From positions 1 to 9,003 of the forward strand of contig JBBSHJ010000117.1 of the NCBI GenBank assembly GCA_038253135.1: DNA of 9,003 nucleotides, read 5' to 3'. Source of the DNA: JBBSHJ01 sp038253135 (GTDB lineage Bacteria > Actinomycetota > Actinomycetes > Mycobacteriales > QHCD01). Under the pieces are notes generated by a model. It made no database searches. It was not told where the DNA came from and worked only from the letters and a program-made list of their open reading frames with translations. Below, piece after piece: positions 6,181 to 9,003 of the stretch (positions are counted from its first letter, which is position 1; every line of letters starts with the position of its first letter). The position numbers and the translations under genes are program-made.

Positions 6181-6243
6181 GACCGTGTCCCTCGGGGGGA
6201 TCTGACCCACTCAACCCGTCGACCTCGTGCCGGAGGCGAACGC

Positions 6244-7230
6244 ATGCTGGTATTCATCATCCGGCGTGTGATCTACATGCTGATCACACTCGCCCTGATC
6301 TCCTTCATCAGCTTTGCGGTGATGGCGTCCGCACCGGGCAACGCGCTGGCTCAGGAAGTGCAGCGGCTGCGCACCGTCGGCGGGGCGGTGTCGACCAATC
6401 AGATCAACGCGCTCTACAAGCAATACGGCCTCGACCAACCGTGGATCGTGCAGTACTGGTTGTGGATCAAGGGCTTCATCCATGGCGATTACGGGCAGTC
6501 GATCACGGCTCGGGCCCCGATCAACCAGCTCATCTACAGCCGGCTCGGGCTGAGTCTCGCCTTCAGCTTCGGCTCTCTGTTCATCGCCTGGGGGATAGCG
6601 ATCCCGCTCGGCGTCTACTCCGCGACGCACCGCTACAAGCTCGGCGACAACGTCGTCACCGGCATCCAGTTCATCGGAGTAGCCGTGCCGGAGTTCCTGC
6701 TTGCGCTCAGCCTGATGTACATCTTCTCCAAGTACGTCAACATCGACGTCGGATCGCTCTACTCCAACAAGTACTCGCACGCGGCCTGGAGCTGGGGCAA
6801 GTTCGTCGACCTTTTCAACCACCTCTGGATCCCGCTCCTGGTGATCTCGGCCGGCAGCACCACCGTGACGACCCGATTACTCCGCGCCAACCTGCTCGAC
6901 GTGGTCAACCAGCAATACATCCAAACCGCACGGGCCAAGGGCGTGTCCGAGCGCAAGGTCATCTGGCGGCACGCGGTCCGCAACGCGATCGCACCGCTGC
7001 TGGTCGGTCTTGGCAGCACGCTGACCGTGCTGATCGGCGGCGAGGCCGTCGTCTCCATCGTCATGAACCTGCCGACGACTGGACCGCTGCTGCTCAACGC
7101 CTTGCTTCAGAAGGACATGTATCTGGCCGGTACGCTGCTGATGTTCAGCTCGATGATGCTGCTGGTCGGCAACCTGATCGCGGATCTGTTACTGGCCTGG
7201 GTCGACCCGCGAGCCCGGGCCTTCGAGTGA
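6244..7230 (+). CDS. ABC transporter permease, DppB/OppB type
   Basis: A 328-residue inner-membrane subunit of the importer. The start MLVFIIRRVIYMLITLALISF is the usual positively flanked first helix (written to residue 21 of it: residues 1-29 overall). YGLDQPWIVQYWLWIKG at 61-77 and GDYGQSI at 81-87 are DppB/OppB hallmarks of the periplasmic segment after the first helix. About five more membrane helices follow between residues 104 and 319. The cytoplasmic EAA loop that contacts the ATPase lies at about 225-247 and reads YIQTARAKGVSERKVIWRHAVRN. The C-terminus has the typical WVDPRAR. ATG 6244 is set by GGAGG at 6232-6236, seven bases away. Length is normal. The next permease gene begins 13 nt after the stop, so the two are cotranscribed and probably pair in the membrane. 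Confidence 0.95.
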   Translation: MLVFIIRRVIYMLITLALISFISFAVMASAPGNALAQEVQRLRTVGGAVSTNQINALYKQYGLDQPWIVQYWLWIKGFIHGDYGQSITARAPINQLIYSRLGLSLAFSFGSLFIAWGIAIPLGVYSATHRYKLGDNVVTGIQFIGVAVPEFLLALSLMYIFSKYVNIDVGSLYSNKYSHAAWSWGKFVDLFNHLWIPLLVISAGSTTVTTRLLRANLLDVVNQQYIQTARAKGVSERKVIWRHAVRNAIAPLLVGLGSTLTVLIGGEAVVSIVMNLPTTGPLLLNALLQKDMYLAGTLLMFSSMMLLVGNLIADLLLAWVDPRARAFE

Positions 7231-7243
7231 TTGGGGTGACGAG

Positions 7244-8377
7244 ATGACTATCCAGGCGCTCGAGAGTCCCGAGCTGGCCGAGTCAGGCGCCGCGACCGCT
7301 GGTGCGACCGAGAAGGGCATCGGTGATGTGTCGCAGGGCCGGCTCATGGTCCGCCGGTTCAAGCAGAGCAAGCTGGCCGTGCTCAGCCTGTTCGTTCTCA
7401 TCATCATCGCGATGCTCGCGCTGTTCGCGCCGTTCTTCTCGCCCAACCCGACCCAGACGGTCGACGTGGGCCACAAGTACTCGAGCCCGAGCTCGTGGAC
7501 CTGGAAAGGCGGACCCGCACTGTGCCAGCGCACCCAGGTCCTGGACCTCAGCTCGATCTCCTACAAGTACAAGACTGACTGCAGCAAGTCGGTCGGTATC
7601 TCGTGGTTCGGTCACGGCTACAAATACAAGGTGCTCGGCATCTTCTCTACCGATCGGCACCTGCTCGTGTCCAGCGACCCGAAGACGAAGCTCTTCCTGT
7701 GGGGGAGCGACCGTAACGGCGCCGACGTCTTCGCCCGGACCCTGCACGGTGGTCGGATCTCGATATCGATCGGGGTGATCGTCGCCGCCATCGTCATGGT
7801 GCTCGGTGGTCTGATCGGCACGGTTTCGGGGTATGTCGGCGGTGCCACGGACACGCTGATCCAGCGTCTGATCGAGCTCATCCAGAGCATCCCGACGCTC
7901 CCGCTGTGGGCGACACTGACGGCCGTGATGCCGTCGACCTGGTCGGTGTCCAAGCGCTTCATCGTCCTGAGCATCCTGCTGGCGGCCGTCGGTTGGCCCG
8001 GGCTCGCTCGTGCCATCCGGGGCAAGGTGATGTCCTACAACCGGGCCGACTACGTGTCCGCGGCAAAGGCGGCCGGCAGCAGCGGGTTTCGCATCGTCCG
8101 AACGCACCTGGTGCCCAACTCGATGAGCCACCTTGTCGCGGCGGGCATGCTGGTCATCCCGGCCACGATCCTGGGCGAGACCACGCTGTCCTTCCTCGGC
8201 CTGGGCATGCAGCGACCGGGCATCAGCTGGGGGGTCATGCTGCTCGACGCACAGGAGCTGAGCACCCTGACGGTGTTCCCCTGGCTGTTGGCGCCGGCCG
8301 GCATGGTCGTGATCACCGTCGCCTGCTTCCAGTTCCTCGGCGACGGCGTACGTGACGCGGTCGATCCATACGGCTGA
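7244..8377 (+). CDS. ABC transporter permease, DppC/OppC type with large external insertion
   Basis: The 377-residue partner permease. A cytoplasmic N-terminal tail of about 43 residues precedes the first helix (44-64). A long segment of roughly 100 residues (66-170) then lies outside the membrane before the second helix at about 173. It ends in TKLFLWGSDRNGADVFARTLHGG, the normal DppC/OppC motif. Classic DppC is about 300 residues, and this insertion accounts for most of the extra length. A subset of OppC-like permeases share such an insertion with a YKxLGxxxTDRHL motif, seen here at 127-140. Cys94 and Cys113 lie within it and could form a disulfide. GWPGLARAIRGKVM at 250-263 and the EAA loop YVSAAKAAGSSGFRIVRTHL at 270-289 are canonical. 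The start ATG 7244 has a GGGGTG ribosome-binding site at 7233-7238. Confidence 0.94.
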   Translation: MTIQALESPELAESGAATAGATEKGIGDVSQGRLMVRRFKQSKLAVLSLFVLIIIAMLALFAPFFSPNPTQTVDVGHKYSSPSSWTWKGGPALCQRTQVLDLSSISYKYKTDCSKSVGISWFGHGYKYKVLGIFSTDRHLLVSSDPKTKLFLWGSDRNGADVFARTLHGGRISISIGVIVAAIVMVLGGLIGTVSGYVGGATDTLIQRLIELIQSIPTLPLWATLTAVMPSTWSVSKRFIVLSILLAAVGWPGLARAIRGKVMSYNRADYVSAAKAAGSSGFRIVRTHLVPNSMSHLVAAGMLVIPATILGETTLSFLGLGMQRPGISWGVMLLDAQELSTLTVFPWLLAPAGMVVITVACFQFLGDGVRDAVDPYG

Positions 8378-8438
8378 TCGCCGGATGATGCGCCGCCCCC
8401 ACCGTGCTGGATACCCCGTTCCCCTGCAGGAGTAGCTG
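8378..8438 (+). promoter_or_regulatory. Short intergenic gap with strong ribosome-binding site
   Basis: This 61-nt gap between the second permease and the ATPase gene holds AGGAG at 8428-8432, six bases before ATG 8439. This fixes the ATPase start. I see no promoter or hairpin of note in it. Confidence 0.55.
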
Positions 8439-9003
8439 ATGAGCAAGCGCCAGGACGCGAGAGCGCTCGCCGCGCGGAATGCCCCCCTGGAGGGTGTCGC
8501 GGACGAGCGCGAGTTCGCCGCCTCCGAGGATCCGGTGATCTCGGTCCGCGATCTCGAGGTCGAGTTCCCAACCGTGCTCGGCCGGGTGCACCCCCTCAAC
8601 GGGATCAGCTTCGACGTTCCTCGCGGCAAGGTGATCGGCGTCGTCGGCGAGTCTGGCTGCGGCAAGAGCGTGACGGCGCGATCGATCATGCAGATCATCG
8701 AGAAGCCGGGCCGGATCGTGGGCGGCAGCATCACGTTCCACCGGGGCGCGAAGGCCGCCGAGCAACACGCCGACATCGGTGGCGAGATCGGGGCCGAGGC
8801 GGCCGAGGTCCTGACCGCGACCGACGTCGAGATCACCTCCCTGAGCCCGGGCAGTGCGCAGATGCGGGCGATGCGGGGCAGCGAGATCGCGATGATCTTC
8901 CAGGAGCCGATGAGCTCGCTGAACCCCGTGCACCCCATCGGTCGGCAGATCGAGGAAGCCATCCTCCTGCACCAGACCAAGGACAAGTCGATCGTCCGGC
9001 AAC
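8439..9003 (+). CDS. ABC transporter ATP-binding protein, DppD/OppD type, 5' part
   Basis: The first 188 codons of a cytoplasmic ATPase that powers the importer, cut by the window end. A charged N-terminal extension of about 32 residues precedes the core, which begins VISVRDLEVEFPT. Walker A is GESGCGKS at residues 70-77. The Q-loop region EIAMIFQEPMSSLNPV is at 149-164, with Gln155. The ABC signature, Walker B and the C-terminal oligopeptide-transporter domain lie beyond the window. Between GSITFHRG (96-103) and TDVEITSLSP (128-137) there is an extra stretch of about 24 Ala/Glu-rich residues, absent from classic DppD, where a short loop joins these strands. The QEPM...SLNPVHPIG version of the Q-loop belongs to a large OppD-like subgroup. 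The ORF starts at ATG 8439 after a strong AGGAG and follows the permeases in the same operon. Confidence 0.94.
   Translation, partial: MSKRQDARALAARNAPLEGVADEREFAASEDPVISVRDLEVEFPTVLGRVHPLNGISFDVPRGKVIGVVGESGCGKSVTARSIMQIIEKPGRIVGGSITFHRGAKAAEQHADIGGEIGAEAAEVLTATDVEITSLSPGSAQMRAMRGSEIAMIFQEPMSSLNPVHPIGRQIEEAILLHQTKDKSIVRQ

Noticed and set aside
7283..8986. Minus-strand 567-codon frame opposite the permease and ATPase genes
   Set aside because: Spans two clear + strand transporter genes and has a shuffled, Arg/Asp/His-rich composition typical of an antisense frame.
1..9003. CRISPR, tRNA, rRNA, insertion sequence, phage or defence-system content
   Set aside because: No spaced direct repeats, RNA-gene hallmarks, transposase, integrase or nuclease-like genes were seen on either strand.

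Overview
The window comes from a high-GC Gram-positive bacterium, almost certainly an actinomycete. Codon third positions are strongly G/C and GTG starts occur. The order PerM-like membrane protein, purN, purH matches the arrangement I recall from Mycobacterium (Rv0955-Rv0957) and Streptomyces. Nothing in the sequence fixes the genus.

Layout, all genes on the + strand. (1) Positions 1-2516 hold the end of a PerM/DUF6350-type membrane protein gene, then purN and purH, packed with a 2-nt gap and a 14-nt overlap. This is a purine-biosynthesis operon: PurN adds the first formyl carbon, and PurH does the last two steps to IMP. (2) Positions 2517-2664 are non-coding and hold a large inverted repeat that could end or attenuate the pur transcript. 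(3) Positions 2665-3658 hold a small VOC (glyoxalase-fold) protein that overlaps by 8 nt a pentapeptide-repeat protein resembling mycobacterial MfpA, the DNA-mimicking gyrase binder. (4) Positions 3659-3889 are a regulatory intergenic region. It has a palindrome, a plausible promoter, two short hairpins and a possible 20-codon leader ORF with a strong Shine-Dalgarno sequence, ending 16 nt before the next gene. (5) Positions 3890-9003 hold a family-5 (Dpp/Opp) ABC importer operon: a Tat-type substrate-binding lipoprotein, a strong intercistronic hairpin, a DppB-type permease, a DppC-type permease with a large extracytoplasmic insertion, and the first 188 codons of a DppD-type ATPase cut by the window edge. 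A DppF-type ATPase may follow outside the window.

How the parts work together: the lipoprotein would capture a peptide or oligosaccharide-like ligand outside the membrane, the two permeases form the channel, and the ATPase(s) drive import. The hairpin after the binding-protein gene would let that protein be made in excess of the permeases. The substrate cannot be read from the sequence.

Most of the window is ordinary housekeeping and transport. I see no phage, transposon, CRISPR, defence, tRNA or rRNA feature and no convincing new multi-gene system. The points most worth checking are the candidate leader ORF before the transporter and the MfpA-like protein with its VOC partner.
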